64,000 bases of DNA from Carex sylvatica (lineage: Eukaryota > Streptophyta > Magnoliopsida > Poales > Cyperaceae): assembly GCA_964058845.1 (NCBI GenBank), contig CAXKVR010000032.1:1-64000 (forward strand), read 5' to 3'. Made by a program: the position numbers and the translations under genes. The notes beneath the pieces were generated by a model that did no database searches, had not been told where the DNA came from, and worked only from the letters and a program-made list of their open reading frames with translations. Below are positions 1 through 23,665 of the stretch, piece by piece; position 1 is the stretch's first letter; every line of letters begins with the position of its first letter.

Positions 1-20
1 AAAAAAAAAATAAAAAAAAA

Positions 21-62
<42 letters not shown>

Positions 63-381
63 GTTGGCTACTATGCTTAAAAAGTATAAAATGATAACTT
101 ATTATTTAAATAAAATTTAAATTTTTTAAAATTTGTCACTAAAAATACTAAAAAGTTTGCCATAAAAAATAGATAAATTTTACCAACTTTTTATTTATTT
201 ATGATATCGGATGAGAATTTTAAATATGTAAAACTATGTACGTTCTCAGACTATCAGAAAAGCAGAATATGATGCCGAAATAAAACATATATAAAAAATG
301 TCCCACGCCCAGACTCCCAGTTGTAACTTGTACGTATATAATCGTAAATTATTTTTAGTGGGGTAAGCATTCGGCGGTTCC
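1..381. other. AT-rich region upstream of the kinase gene
   Basis: It opens with an A-rich stretch and an (AT)n run at about 27-58, followed by AT-rich DNA with no coding signal. A TATA-like stretch (tacgtatataatcg) at about 330-344 could be the core promoter of the kinase gene downstream. This is inferred only from position and composition; no transcription start can be read. Confidence 0.35.
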
Positions 382-429
382 ATGGCTTCAATCCGAAGCT
401 TGTGGAACGCGGGAATCATTGCCTCTTGA
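382..429 (+). other. upstream ORF in the probable 5' leader of the kinase gene
   Basis: An ATG in a favourable context (ccATGG) opens a 15-codon frame (MASIRSLWNAGIIAS) ending in TGA, about 270 bases before the kinase start. A second minimal frame (ATG ACC TAG) lies near 645. If the leader is transcribed from about 345 onward, both would act as upstream ORFs that lower translation of the kinase. The leader also has a CAAGTGC triplication near 531-550. Transcription of the region is inferred. Confidence 0.3.
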
Positions 430-701
430 CCACTTTAATTACACTCGACAGAAAAATAATCAGAGAAAAAAAAGAAAAAAAAATTCAAACTGTAGAGGGG
501 GGAGGCACCAACTTCAGGTCTTCAGCCTGCCAAGTGCCAAGTGCCAAGTGCCAGCTCCCAGATCCCTCGTGCCTTTAATAAATTCAAATTTATATTCCAT
601 CCAAAGTATCAAAGAAGTCGAAAACTGTTTTTTTTTTCACAAACATGACCTAGTTGAAGAAGCGAGTAGAGAAATCTTGAATCGTGCAAATCTGAGGCTC
701 C

Positions 702-10919
<10,218 letters not shown>

Positions 10920-11245
10920 CCCGAAATTTTTATTTATACCATATTAAAAATAAATAAATAAAAAATCATATTTTGTGGGGATTTTGAAAAATATCAGGGG
11001 CTCCAAACTAATATGTAGTTATATTCTTAGAGAGCCGCAGATTGACTTAACGGTTCTCAAAAAACTCAAATAACGACTGTAATATTAAATATATTTATAT
11101 TTTTGAGGGACCTCCAAATCAATCTGCGGCTCATTAAGAATGAAGCCGCATATTAGTTTGAAAGTCATGATATTTTTCGAATTCTTCATATTTTGAGGTG
11201 TTTTTTTTTTTTTTTTTTAGAAAAAGTATAAATAAAAATTTCGGG
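10920..11245. mobile_element. hairpin MITE (CCCGAAATT ends)
   Basis: The two ends are inverted copies, CCCGAAATTTTTATTTATAC at the left and its complement at the right. Pairing continues inward (caaactaatatg and agccgcagattga on the left have inverted partners), so most of the 326 bp folds on itself. The flanks share a direct AGAAAA (10914-10919 and 11246-11251) that may be the target-site duplication. Superfamily not determined. Confidence 0.65.
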
Positions 11246-12446
11246 AGAAAAACATTTTGTACAATTTTTGAACACAGTTTACCATCAATCCTTACAATTT
11301 TTTTTTGAAAGCAATCCTAGAAAACATCGGAGAATCCTGATTAGCAACGTAGCAAATATTTCTAGAATTCCGCCATGGACGTATCCTGTTACGTATTATG
11401 TCTATATATATATAAAAAAAAAAAAAAAATGAAGAGAGACTATGGTACTGTATATGCATAATGCACATTGATCCGTACTTTGAATCAATATTTTATTTCT
11501 AAGATTTAAATAATTAATCTGAACCATTCAACATAACTATCATATAAAAATATACCTGTTGAACAAATTTTACATTATTTTAGAATTTATGCACTATTTG
11601 TTTAGGTAGAAAATCACTTGATCTAAATATTCTAAACTATTCAAACTAATAATTTTCCATCTATCTAAAAAATTACATTTTTTTTTGAAGAAATCATAGG
11701 ACATTTACTGAATGAAAGACATCACTTATTACAGGTAGTAAAATACTATAGTAGCTTATAATTTGTAACTTGTTAAATACTATACTAAATAAGAATTCTA
11801 ACTAATATGGAAGCTCACATAGGCACATAGATATCAGGATCAATGATAAGTGATAACACATCAGTACATTACATATGGCAGATCTATAAAACCACACGTA
11901 TAACTATCTAGTTGTTAGAACCGGCATATTTGTCAATAATAAAATAGCTTAAAATTTCTAACTTCAATTAATTAATTAAAGGATTCATCTTTTTTTTTTT
12001 TTGTGTGTGTGCATTGCTTTGTAGTAACAAATACTATATATATTCTTACAAATATATAGTTATTTTGTTAACAGCTACGTATTTCTAAGAAAAAGAGAGA
12101 CTTAATATTCATATCATGATAATTTTATGTTGTATAGATTATTTTCCTTTTAATGTAGAATTATTATGCAAAGAAAATAAACTTTTATTATCTGGTAGAT
12201 TAGTACAACAATAAGCTATCATCACCCCATATTCTTTGTCAAATTGGTCTCTGAAACTTGTTGTACACTTATGTTGCATGGATACGGGTACGAATATTGT
12301 ATCAGATACAATATAGATACGGCGATAATAAGGCAATTTTAAAAAATTCTAGAGACAATATGTCTATTATATATATATATTTAATTATAATATTAATTCA
12401 ATAATTATATTATATAAATTAATATAAAAAAATATGGGTACAATAA
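11246..12446. other. gene-free AT-rich DNA
   Basis: No coding region, RNA gene or element with definable ends was seen. It contains short A and AT runs and ordinary low-complexity sequence. Confidence 0.6.
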
Positions 12447-12454
12447 TCAAAGTA

Positions 12455-13159
12455 CAGGGGTGGACGCAGAATTTTTACTAGGGAGAGGCAAAAATTGGAT
12501 TCAAATATCTTATCGGGTCAATTTAATATCTTAAAATCTATTTTTTGTTTGAAATTCACAAAAATGAGATTTTGATTTATTGAAAATAAAATCTATAATA
12601 ATGTTCTACGCGTTAAACCGAGAATTTTGATATGAAGAATGCGAAAAACCTCCAAACGGTTGATTTTATATGGATTTTACATGATTTAACGCATATTTTG
12701 GTGCAATTTGGGTGTGTTAAATGACAATCTGACTAGTGGGGCCCACTGTCATAGAGCCACCATTTGAATTAATTTGCACTCCTCATTTAATGTGATCCAT
12801 TCATTTTAGATACACCCACACCATCATAGACCAATATATGAAAAACATGAAAAAGCCATGGGCTCATCATAAACCAAGCCTATCCAAGAATTAAAATATA
12901 ACAAAAAGCATTCATGTGGGAGTCCTTTGTAAGATTATTCTCCCTCCTTTGTTATATGAAAATTGTTAGAAGATGATTTTTAGAACAATAAAATTCAAGA
13001 GAAATAGTGACTTATTCTTATCAGCAATCAAGAGAAAGAACTTGATCCGTTTTTCTCTAGAGATGAGCAACCTAATTTTTAGGGAGGGCAAAATCGAAAT
13101 CATCATATATTTTTTTCACTATTTTCGAACCCCCCTGGACTACACTGGGTCCGTCCCTG
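12455..13159. mobile_element. non-autonomous hAT-like element, 705 bp
   Basis: The ends are imperfect 15-bp terminal inverted repeats: CAGGGGTGGACGCAG at the left and, read inward from the right, CAGGGACGGACCCAG. They are flanked by 8-bp direct repeats TCAAAGTA (12447-12454) and CCAAAGTA (13160-13167), which differ at one base. An 8-bp duplication and CAGGG ends are typical of the hAT superfamily. No transposase frame is present. Confidence 0.8.
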
Positions 13160-13167
13160 CCAAAGTA

Positions 13168-16100
13168 TACATTAAATACAAAAGTTCCTCTCTTCTAACA
13201 ACAAATAAGAGTTGGTGCAGTGGTATAGTATGTTGCTAGACCTATTATCCCGAGTTTGATTATTGCATTAAGTAAAAAAAAGGTGCATGGAGCGGGCACT
13301 ATTGGTGCACGGCTTTGCTGCGTGGTGCACGAATGTATCCGGTATGTGTCCATACAAAGAGGGACATATTCGGTATGTTTCAACACATATCGATGATCGT
13401 ATCAGTGAAATAAGGATACACCATCTCATCTGATATGTCAGCTGATATATTGTGGACGTATCAGATGCGTATTTGTATCGGATATGTGTCCGATATAGAT
13501 ACAGAATCCTATATGAATATCGGGGTAACCTATTACATAGGTTGTACTTGATATGGTCAAAATCTATCCATTTCAAATCAAACTCTGATTTGTCTCGCGT
13601 CGTTGTCAATTTCTCTTTCTTTCTATAGTTTATTTGGTTAATTGAGGTTTACTGAAAAGACTATTTCAGACGGTCAATTTATTCACAGCTGTAAAATCAG
13701 AAAGTGTTTTATGACATTCGGAAGTACCTCAATGGCTTTGTCCCGCTAAAAATTTCTAGGATAGAATGTTGCTAGCACAAGTACTGTTCCAAAGATATGT
13801 CCTAATGAAAAAAAATTTCTACCTACGATTTTTTATCAAAAAGAAAAAGAAAAAATATTTCATAAAAAATATCTAAGGGGGAAAAGAAATGCTGTTTTGA
13901 AGCTCACTTCATTCAGTATCTTTACCCCCCTGCCAAATATATTTATATTACCATCAACAACTTTTTTCTAAGATTTCTTATTTCTAGTTGTGTCAATAGC
14001 TAGCTAGCTAGAGTTCTTTTTTTGAGATAAAAAGATGAAGGAATAGCTTTTTAAATTTCAATTAATATTTCATAAAATATTTTATCTGAATTTCAAACAC
14101 ACAACATCTACAAAAAGAACATTTCACTTTATCACTAAATTAAATTAAGACTAAATTTTATTGTGTCAAGAAAATCATCTTTCAGTTTGATCATCCCATC
14201 TCTGTTTCTTTATCGAAACACTATATTGTTTTAAAACACATGTTCAACTGTATAGAAATAATGCAGGATCACATTAATGAAAACTCAAAAGTTATTTAAA
14301 AAACTTACTCATAAAAAATATACGAAAATGTTATAAAAATATGTAAAAATAATTGTTCGGTTGTATTATAAAAATATTATGATACATTATATTATTCTTT
14401 GTAAGGATTAATATCAATATTCATTTTCTTATTAACAAATATAAATGTAATTTAAATGAAATAACTATTTTTCATCATTAGAAATTTTGAAATAATATTA
14501 TAGAAACATTAATACTCTTTTAAAATTCTATGAATATTAATTTTATGCAATCGGAGCTATGGAGCTTGTAGAAAAAGTGTGGAGATGGAGATAGACTTGT
14601 TATTTCTATAATTAGCTATATTTTTTTTTTTTATCAACTCTTTAATCATATCTTGGCATCTTGCAGTGGATTTGAAGAGAAGAAGCTAGAAGGAAGAGCA
14701 GCTTGTTAGATCGTGGACGAAAAACATAAGTCGATCGGATAATTTTTTTTTCCCATGTTTTTTTTAAGATATGAGAATTGACATCAAAACAATAATTGGT
14801 CTCAAAATACCATCTAATCCAATGGAATGGGATAAAAATCAAATAGGGTCCATATAATCAGTTCAAAGTTGGATCACTAGGTAAAATTGAGTACATCCGG
14901 TGGCCGACACCATGCAGGAAATAACAAGATGACTTCAATACTGTTAGAATCTTTGAGGGATGATAGAGTGCACATGTAATTGAAATTACAGTGCCAGTAA
15001 TATTTATTTTTTTAAAAGTATTGTAATTATGTAGTATATCCTTTATATTTTCAATCAACAACAACTTTTATAATTTTTTTTTATTAATGCAAAACAGTAG
15101 AGATGACAGTTGCCTCCTTACTATAAAAAAAAAAAATCGAGTACTTCATTGACTTTTGATGAAATCGCTATAAAGAATTTTAAATATTTAAAACTAGCTA
15201 CCCATGTTTTACTTAAAAAAATAAATAGCTAGCCACGTTGAATTATTATTATTATTATTATTATTAGAAAAAAAATTGAAGATTAAACCATTCAATTATG
15301 AATATTTAATATTTATGAGAGAATTTTCACCTACATGTAGAGTATTTGTTATTAGATTAAAAACAATTTTTTTAAATATGATCATCTTATTTGTTATTTT
15401 ACCAAAAAAGACAGTGTAGCTTGTATTTTTCAAAAACCTGAAATATATATACATGACCGCCATTGTAAAAATTAAAAGGAAAACCTGAAGCAAAATGAAA
15501 GAAGCCATTTATAGTGGTTAAATGGTAAATAATTAGGGGTCAAATTTGGGGACCCTTTCTTCTTTGTTACAATTATACACTGTCTGATTTTCTTTTATCT
15601 AAGTCCCTAATTAATTCATGTTGCCGTGAAAACAAAAGAACAACAAGATAAGCCTATGAAATGTGTGGTTGATATTAAACCATATGCAAATTCTCCACGT
15701 CGCCTACTAGCCCATCTTATCCTCACCAATAGTCCCTATCTGGTTTCCCACTTACATTTCCGATTTAACCCTTGAATAACATTAATGTTTCATAAAGAAG
15801 AAAAAGGTGAATAGCTTTGTTGTAGGCGTGTGTTCTCCACAACCAAGTATTCACTTTTTGGTTTTTTTTGAAAAAGTCTTAACGCAATCGTGGGATAGTA
15901 ATCCTTGAAGATTTTGGAAAAAAAAAATTGCCAAGTATAGAAGATATTATATTAGAAAAATGAAATATGGTATAAATTTCCACATGCATATTATGAAATA
16001 AATATATGATATCTGAAATTAAAATGATAAACTATTATAAGTACTTTATTGAAGTTTTATTTTGTGCTGGAAATACATATGTTAATTTTTTTTTAAAAGA

Positions 16101-16198
16101 GAGAGTTGATTTTGTGATCTTTATAGCGACTAAAACTTGTTAGTTCTTAATTACTTTATATATTTCTTTTATGCCAATATTAGAACAATAACTACAAT
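13168..16198. other. gene-free DNA with a possible SINE scrap
   Basis: Near 13208-13262, ggtgcagtggtatagt followed by gagtttgatt resembles the A and B boxes of a tRNA-derived SINE, but the copy is too decayed to delimit. A stretch at 13330-13520 repeats the theme GATACGTATC/GGTATGTGTC. An (ATT)n run lies near 15244-15266. No gene was recognised. Confidence 0.4.
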
Positions 16199-16330
16199 CA
16201 TTGGCGGGTCCAAATGAGGTCAGGGGTAGGCACTTATCTATTCCTAAATTTGAATTTCTTTTAGATTCAGTGGTATTTTACACTTGTGCCTACTCTTAAA
16301 TGGATATAATGCCCACAGTCTAATATAAAA
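16199..16330. mobile_element. hAT-like fragment related to the element at 34820
   Basis: The start CATTGGCGGGTCC, then tcaggggtaggca and further in gtgcctactc, follow the same order as the hAT-like element at 34820-35475. No matching right end or TSD was found, so this is a truncated or strongly decayed copy. Confidence 0.4.
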
Positions 16331-16479
16331 AATTGCATAGAGAAAAAAGTCAATCCAGACTGATTCGCGTAAAAGAACGAAAGAAAGAAAAAAGACACAG
16401 TCTGATTCACTACTCCACTTAGAAGAATGGTTGATTTGTTAGGAAAAAAAGATGTCAACTACTAAGGATATAAATATGT

Positions 16480-16865
16480 ATTGTGAGTTGGATCACATGT
16501 CGTATCGTATCGTGACTAAATTTGAAAGGATGATTATGACATGTGAATGATCAGAACACGTTAATTACGCTATGACCACACGTGATGTGTCAAAACGTGA
16601 CCTGTCATGTTTGGTCACGTTTAACTATTTTTTTTTCATAATTTATGTTAGTTTATTGAGGATTCACCATTCGATCAAGATCTAACGGCCCTAATTACAC
16701 ATGACCATGTGTCGTGACCAAATCTTTTACGTGATGTGCTTTGTTATGTCAAATTTTTGAAAGATGGTCATGACACAAAACACGCGAGTCACGGCACGTA
16801 ACCAACACATGTGCCATGACAAAACCGTGTTGTGCCGTGACGTATCTGATCGTGCCATAAATTTT
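16480..16865. repeat. cluster of GTCACG/CGTGAC motifs, probable decayed transposon end
   Basis: Many inverted and direct copies of short motifs (gtcgtgac, ggtcacg, cgtgacc, gccgtgac) are packed into under 400 bp, against an AT-rich background. Such subterminal repeat clusters are typical of plant hAT elements that carry CACGAC-type repeats, but no clear ends or TSD could be assigned. Confidence 0.35.
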
Positions 16866-16869
16866 TTAA

Positions 16870-18001
16870 ATCCCTATCCATTACTCCGCTCTGATTCGTC
16901 GAAAAAAAAATTATAATCTTATCAATATTTCGTGTCTAGAATAAAATTCTTGTTCCCCTTACGATACTGTACAATTTATAAATAAACAAAATACATAGGT
17001 TAAAACTTTTCACAGAATATGAATGGTTTGAATCCGATTGGTTTGTTTAGATTAGATGGTTTAAATATGTAAACAAAGTTCAACTCTTATATCTATAGCA
17101 TGAGAAACGATATATATGCAATCTTTAAGTAGGCTGTTTAATAAGTATCAACAGTTGAGAATTAATTTTCGGTTTAGTGATTAAGATCAACTATCATAGA
17201 AAGAGAGGGGATTACTAATCCGAGTAGAATTTTTTTATGAATATTAATTTAAGTGAATCATTTGATTTTCATTTTTATTTTAGAAATAAAAACTGATGGT
17301 CTTAATTAAAAAAAAGACAAAAAAAAAAGAAGAAAAAAAACAATGGCCATATAATATATATATATATATATATATTTATTAAAGTTTTTTTATTTCTTAC
17401 TTGGTATGTTTTCTAAAAAGACCTAACTAGCTCTAGATCGAATTTTGGTTCTTGAAGGTGACAGAGATGATATGTACGGTGACACCAAAAGGTAGGTGTT
17501 GTTTTTATCCCCTCTTACACCTGAATAGACTGTCTAAGCAACCTATATAATTTAGAGTTTTACAAGGAAAATTAAAAAAAAAATAAAAAAAATAAAAGAA
17601 AAATCTATTTCAATAATGAGGACAGTTTAAATATCTCTATTTTTTGTGCTTTTATTATCTTTTCACTTTTAGAAGTACAATAACTTAAAATTTAATACTT
17701 AAATGCTATAATAAAACTAATAGTGATTTATATATATTTTTTATGCATACATAAAGTATCATGACATTTTGATCTGTTTTAATTAGTATCAAGATCTTGC
17801 AAAAATATATTGATGTGGATAAATTATGGACATTGATTTATTTTTAACTTATTGATTTATATAAAATCAAAATGAAAAAGTGATAATTTTGTATGTACAT
17901 GTAGAGAAAATAATATAGCTCACATCGAATATTTTTATTTTGACGTATAAATTTTAGAATTTTTGGTATGAGAAAATTAATAATAAAGATAATAATAGAG
18001 G
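16870..18001. other. gene-free AT-rich DNA
   Basis: Only an (AT)n run near 17350-17376 and A-rich tracts were seen. No coding or RNA gene signal. Confidence 0.6.
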
Positions 18002-18413
18002 GAGTAGAACTAGGTTGTTTTTAAGTTCACCAAGTCTCTTGGTGAATTTAAGTCTAAAACCTATCGAATTAGTTTCAAATGATGAATCTAAGTCGTTGAA
18101 ATCCGTCTACCTTACGAGTGATACGTTTACATATAAACTTTTTTAGTTTTAAAATTAATTTTGCATAGAGTCAATTGGTCAAAAAAGTTAAAAAAAAGAA
18201 TGCATTAAAATTAATTTATTGACTTTTTAATTTTGACCGCTTGACTTTATACTAAATTAATTTAAATGTTTAAATTTTTTACATATAGATACATCACTCA
18301 TAAGATAGACGGATTTTAATAGTTTGAATTTGTCATTTGAAATTGATTCGATAAGTTTTAAATTTGAGTTCCCCCAATAACTTGGTGAACTTAAGAACAC
18401 TCTAGTTCTACTC
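18002..18413. mobile_element. MULE-type MITE, copy 1 (GAGTAGAAC family)
   Basis: It begins GAGTAGAACTAG and ends in the complement CTAGTTCTACTC. The two halves pair along nearly the whole 412 bp (ttaagttcaccaag near each end; the tagtataaagtca motif and its complement in the middle). Three other copies lie in this window, two of them with perfect 9-bp TSDs. The flanks here share only an approximate ATAATA. Confidence 0.8.
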
Positions 18414-19290
18414 ATAATAAGATATAAAAAATAGAGGCATTTGAAGCCCTCTTCAATAATATGCAAAGAGTATATTATTTATCTTGTTGGTGACCAAGCT
18501 CAGAAAATTGCCTCGTCTTTTCTAGCCTCCTACTGTGAATTGCGATAATGAATTAATTGTTTTTAATTCCTGATGAGTTAATTCGTGTGATTTTATTTTG
18601 ATATTCTTTAGCGCGAGGCTTTCCTTTTGATAACTGATTTCGTGCATAACATCTAAACAGAGCAGATCTCACTAGATGCTACAAAAGATGGGAGCTAGAT
18701 TTATTGCTTTGAACCATCTGATTTAAAAACGAATAGGGCGCGCGGATTCATCTGATGAAATCATCTAATTGTATTCTGACATCATCAAAAGCTCAAAGCA
18801 ATACTAATTTGCATTCGGTTTAGATTGAAAGACACTAAAAAAAATGAGATCATGCAATCAGAATTCGGAATAACAGCGGAATAGAAATTAGCATATGCCC
18901 AATTATTCTAGGATACAATTCCAGATCATCTAAAAGTGAAACTATATGCTGATCAATAATCCATATGCCTTGATTAATTTTGACATAAACAACAGTAGAA
19001 GTTGCAAATCAGACATAACCCGACTCGAATCCGACCGATCTAGTCCAGATTTTTTAGAAAATCAAATAAGATCGAACCAACCTGATATATACGATCTAAC
19101 GCAATGTGAGATCGGACATGATTCAAAGTAGAACGACCTGAAATCCAACTTATGGTTCGGCATTTTGTCGAATTCAAACTGACCCAATCAGATCCGAATC
19201 CAATCCGAACAGAGCTGATAATTTTTGAAAGTCAAACTGATTCGGTAGGGCTCGAACACGAACCCAATCTGTCAGATTGTCACCGGATAC
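18414..19290. other. gene-free DNA with GATCCGAA-type repeats
   Basis: From about 19015 to 19290 there are repeated short motifs such as gatccga, tccgaac, gaacc and tcggac in both orientations, which looks like the subterminal region of a decayed hAT-like element. Ends could not be found. The rest is plain AT-rich DNA. Confidence 0.35.
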
Positions 19291-19294
19291 AATT

Positions 19295-19730
19295 ATTAGG
19301 AAATTTTTTATTCATATAAATTAAGAAAAAAGTAGAGAGAGAAACAAAAAGAGTACAAATCAGTTTGTAATATTAATAGAAAAATCGGTAGAAATTTTAC
19401 CGATTCTAACAATCAACAGAGTCAGAACAGATAGAAATTATACTTATCTTAACAATCAAAACAGTTAGGATAAGTAGAAATTATACATATTTAAACTCTA
19501 TTTCAATGTTGCTGTAGAGATGAGAGAAATAAAAATAATCTGTTAGGATCGGTAGAATTTTTACCTAACTTAACTGTTTTGATTGTTAGAATAGATATAA
19601 ATTCTACCTATTCTAACTCTGTTAATTAGTAGTATCGAATTTTTCTATGAATATTACAAATTGTATACTCTTTTTGTGTCTTTCTCTACTTTTTTTTTTA
19701 ATTTCTATGAATACATTTTTTCTCAATTAT
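19295..19730. mobile_element. hairpin MITE with long inverted arms
   Basis: The left arm (attcatataaatt, then gtagagagagaaacaaaaag, gtttgtaatatt and agaaaaatcg) is matched by its inverted complement on the right in the same order. The inner part (ctaacaatcaaaacagttag and its complement) pairs as well. The exact ends and TSD are uncertain by several bases. Confidence 0.6.
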
Positions 19731-20411
19731 TCAGTCTTTATGAGTATAGTGAAACAATGATTACAAAAATCATAAAATATATATGCAAGTTGATTCGCAG
19801 TTCTGTTTGCTTCCCTGTTCAAGTAATTATAACTGGCAAACCTTAAGGAGCATCTTCTTTGTTCCGTACCAGTGTACAGCTCCATAATAGGCGTCTCCAT
19901 GGACCTTGATAAAAATTGAAACTTTTGGATGAATTAATCATTTAAGATATTTATTATATCGTACTCATAAGGAAACACGCGGCGCAGCGAGCTAGATGTT
20001 AATAGGTACGTACGCTTCATAATACTATTCAAGAATCTTTGCTTGATAAAATATTATTGAGGGTGGCCGGGGTTTGAATAGTTTGACCATTCTAATCTTT
20101 GGCTATTCAGTTCATTCATTCTTTTTAAATTGTTTCATGCAACTATTACCGACATATACATTTAAAAAAAAAAAAAAAACTATTACCGACATATGTCCTG
20201 AGTGTCCTGAGTTATCTCTTTTGTAGTACTCTTGTTCTGTGTGTATTAATTGCTCACATAACATCTTTTAACAAATTGGTGCCAGATGGGACGACACAGG
20301 CTGGAGCTGGACTAAGGGGATTTTCTTCAACTATATAGTATGCAGCCTGTGTATAGTGTTTACTTAATTCATCTGTCCTTCAACTATATCATCACTTTTC
20401 TATCATTTATT
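19731..20411. other. gene-free DNA
   Basis: No element or gene was recognised. A short imperfect duplication (ctattaccgacatat) occurs at 20143-20158 and 20180-20194 on either side of an A run. Confidence 0.5.
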
Positions 20412-20686
20412 CAGAGATGAAATTAGAAAATTTAGATAAGAAAAACTAAAATTTAAAATGTAATGTACGTATCACCGAGACTTGAATTCAAGTCTCTATA
20501 ATAACAAATTAAAATTCTAATCACTATAAGTACACGTGTGATAATTTATGAGAAACTCAGAACTATATAATTTTTTTACGAAAAATTAAAATTCAATTCA
20601 AATTTTAATATATATTATATGATTAAATTTTTTGATAACATAAGAGTGACTAAACACCTACTGAGCTATACGTAAATCCATCCCTG
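20412..20686. mobile_element. probable short hAT-like element, 275 bp
   Basis: The ends are imperfect inverted repeats: CAGAGATGAAATTAG at the left and CAGGGATGGATTTACG read inward from the right. The flanking 8-mers (CATTTATT and TGTTTAAT) match only partly, so the TSD is decayed or absent. Confidence 0.45.
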
Positions 20687-23657
20687 TGTTTAATATTGAT
20701 GGCTAATTTGACACGTAATATAAACTATTATTAGCCTTAGTATAATATTTATAAATTTATAAAAAACTTTTCACTAGAAGTTGCACAAATATAAAAGCAG
20801 ACTTAAGAACTAAGAATTTGAGAGTTAATGTTCTCAAATCATTTCTAGTGTTTGTATTAGATTTTAAATTTTCAAGGACATTCTGAAGATAATATTTCAA
20901 ATATATATAAGATCAGATGCTATTCTCAAATGCAATACTAATTTAAATTAACCTGCCCATGATGTAAATTTATATGTTCACATTACAGATTTAGATTAAG
21001 CTATCATATAATAACAAAATTTTGTTAATTTATTGTAGTGGTGTCCTTGATAAAAATAATTTAATAGAGATTTGAAATCATCAGTTCATATTTTAATGTC
21101 AACCACTGGTAAATATTGTACTAGCTAGCAATTCAAATTGTAAAAAGATAAATATTATGCTCATATGGCGTTTTTTATATTGGTCTGATCTTATAATAAC
21201 TAATTTTGTTTTGGAATTGGATCAATAACTGTGATGACAATATTATATTATTGATGTTTTTTATATTCTGAGTACAACAATTAGAATAAACATATATATG
21301 GTATTATAATATATTTTGTTACTTTAATTAAAATTTAATTATTAAAATGAAACATTATGTACCATTAACCTGAATATTAGTCATTGAAATAGGAAATTAT
21401 TTTGGTTTCAAGAGAAACAAAATATTTTCTCTAATTTTTTTAACTTTTCTTTCTATTTACTCTCTTTATTTATACAATTTCCTCGCACAATTTTGTTTTT
21501 TCCCTCTTACAGCCTCGTCACACTCTTATCCCCTCTTCCGCTTACAATTTTCTATATTATTTTTTAAAATAAGATATTTAATATCAATCAACATTAATCT
21601 TTTTTAAATTTCTTTTGCAAAATTGAAGAAACACAAAATCTTTTTTAAATTTCTTTCGCGAAATTAAATATGTATTTCTTCCTAGAGAAAAAATTAATGT
21701 CCATCACCATATGCTAAATCCAGTTTACAACTTTCTCTTTTATAAATTTCCTTCTACATCATAGTAAAGATCGTACCATTTTTATAAAGAGATAATCATG
21801 ACTATTTATTTGTATTAAATAGAGCAACTTATTCCCAACATAGCCAATCTATTCTAAATATGAAAGCTTTAAACCATATTATTTTCTATTTTAAACTATT
21901 ACTGTACATTAATTATGAAGCGCATACATTTGAATAAGTCACTAATTTTATTTCTGAATTACAAGAAATAAATTAAGTTTCTTACCCAACGGTTAATATC
22001 TTCTATAAGCCAACAAAACTAATTAGGTACATTTTTTCTCCAGGAATCACGAAAAAAATAGGCTAAATGCCTAAATGTGACCTTTCAAAATGATAAAAGA
22101 CAGCAAAATAAATTGATATATTTGGTTGCAGAAAGTTCCTAATACTCAGATCGGATATGTATGCTACAACAGATCCATCTAAGAAGAGAGAGAGAGAGAG
22201 AGAGAGAGAGACAATTGGGGCCAGTAATAGCATGGATAAAAATGTCTTTTAGCAACAAAGGCCATGACCCTGTTAGATTTGCAGAGCCTTGTGAAAGCAA
22301 CAATTTTGTTGTAACCAACCCATCATTGTTCACTGAGCCCTACACAATCCTTACGGACACAACAGTTGTTGACAGTGAATTTTTTTGTGATCCATCTGTT
22401 ATAGGTGTGATTTAAAATTTGTATACGTATTCCTCCTTTCCATCATTCAATTCTTGTGCTTATGTGCATTCTCTTGATCATGAACTGTTTGCTAGCTACA
22501 CCGGAAATAGTTTGATAAGTATCCTATAAGCAAAATTATCATGTATACCCCTCCTGCTGTACGAGAATATCTTTGGTGCCTTGCAAATTGCAATCATCAA
22601 TGGTGAATGTCATCCATAATTTCTCCGTATTTTTTTGAAATACCCAAATGATCCCTTATATATCTCGGTCTCATATGTAGCTCAAATGTCGACCGAGGTA
22701 ATTAAGTTTAGATATTTTCTGATGGAAAATAGAAAAATTAATGCATAAGTTAGGGTATATATATACATGCGATATACTTCTCTCGGTCTTATATATACGC
22801 TTACGAATTTTTCTTTTCAATATTAAGTTAGGGAGTATATACATACGATATTTTTTGAAATTTTCTGGGGTGGAATATAAATGGCATTGTACTGATATTA
22901 ATATTTTCTTTTCTGACTAAGGATTTAATTTACTATTGAGAAGTTTGACCTGGTTGTTCTGTCAACCTCTGATCTCATAAGCACATATACACATGCATGC
23001 GCGTGACCATATATATATATATATATATTGAAAAGCAGCAGGTTTCACTGAACATATAATTTTTTTGTAAAAATGATTCACTGAACCAGTCTTTGAATTT
23101 ACAAAATAACCATCGGACTTTATTTATACAAGTGACATTTGGTTATATATACTACTAATTAATTAAACATCCTTGATTATCTTACCAACAAATTGACATA
23201 CATTATACAGAATAATTATATTGCATAATTACACTCCTCATTAATATAATATAATAGAGGCACAAATAATTTTAGAAATAAATTAGAATTAACTTTTTAT
23301 TAACTCCGTTAAAGAAGTAATATTTTTTTATGTATCATGACAGAATAATGATGTTGATCAGTTCCAGACTTCCAGGTTCATATTTATAAAAGAATTTATC
23401 ATATTTATAAAATATAAGATAAATACTTATCAACTAATTATCATATTTATAAAATAATTTATATGCTACAAGAATCTTCTACTACCCACATGAGAGCAAA
23501 AGTGCTTAATAGTATTGGTATATTATCGCTGATACTCTCATTAGTAATAGCGATACTCTCATAAATAAAAAATTGTGTCGGTTTACTCTCAACAATAGTC
23601 AATTTTTATCCTCATGGATAGTATCAAATTCTTGTAGCTATGACTTTCATTAATTCT
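20687..23657. other. gene-free DNA; one short unassigned frame
   Basis: No gene was recognised. A frame at 22227-22415 on + reads like sense protein (it contains GHDPVRFAEPCESNNF) next to a (GA)n run at about 22188-22210. It could be an exon or retroelement scrap, but no family was identified. (AT)n runs occur near 23010-23029. Confidence 0.4.
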
Positions 23658-23665
23658 GATCTGGT

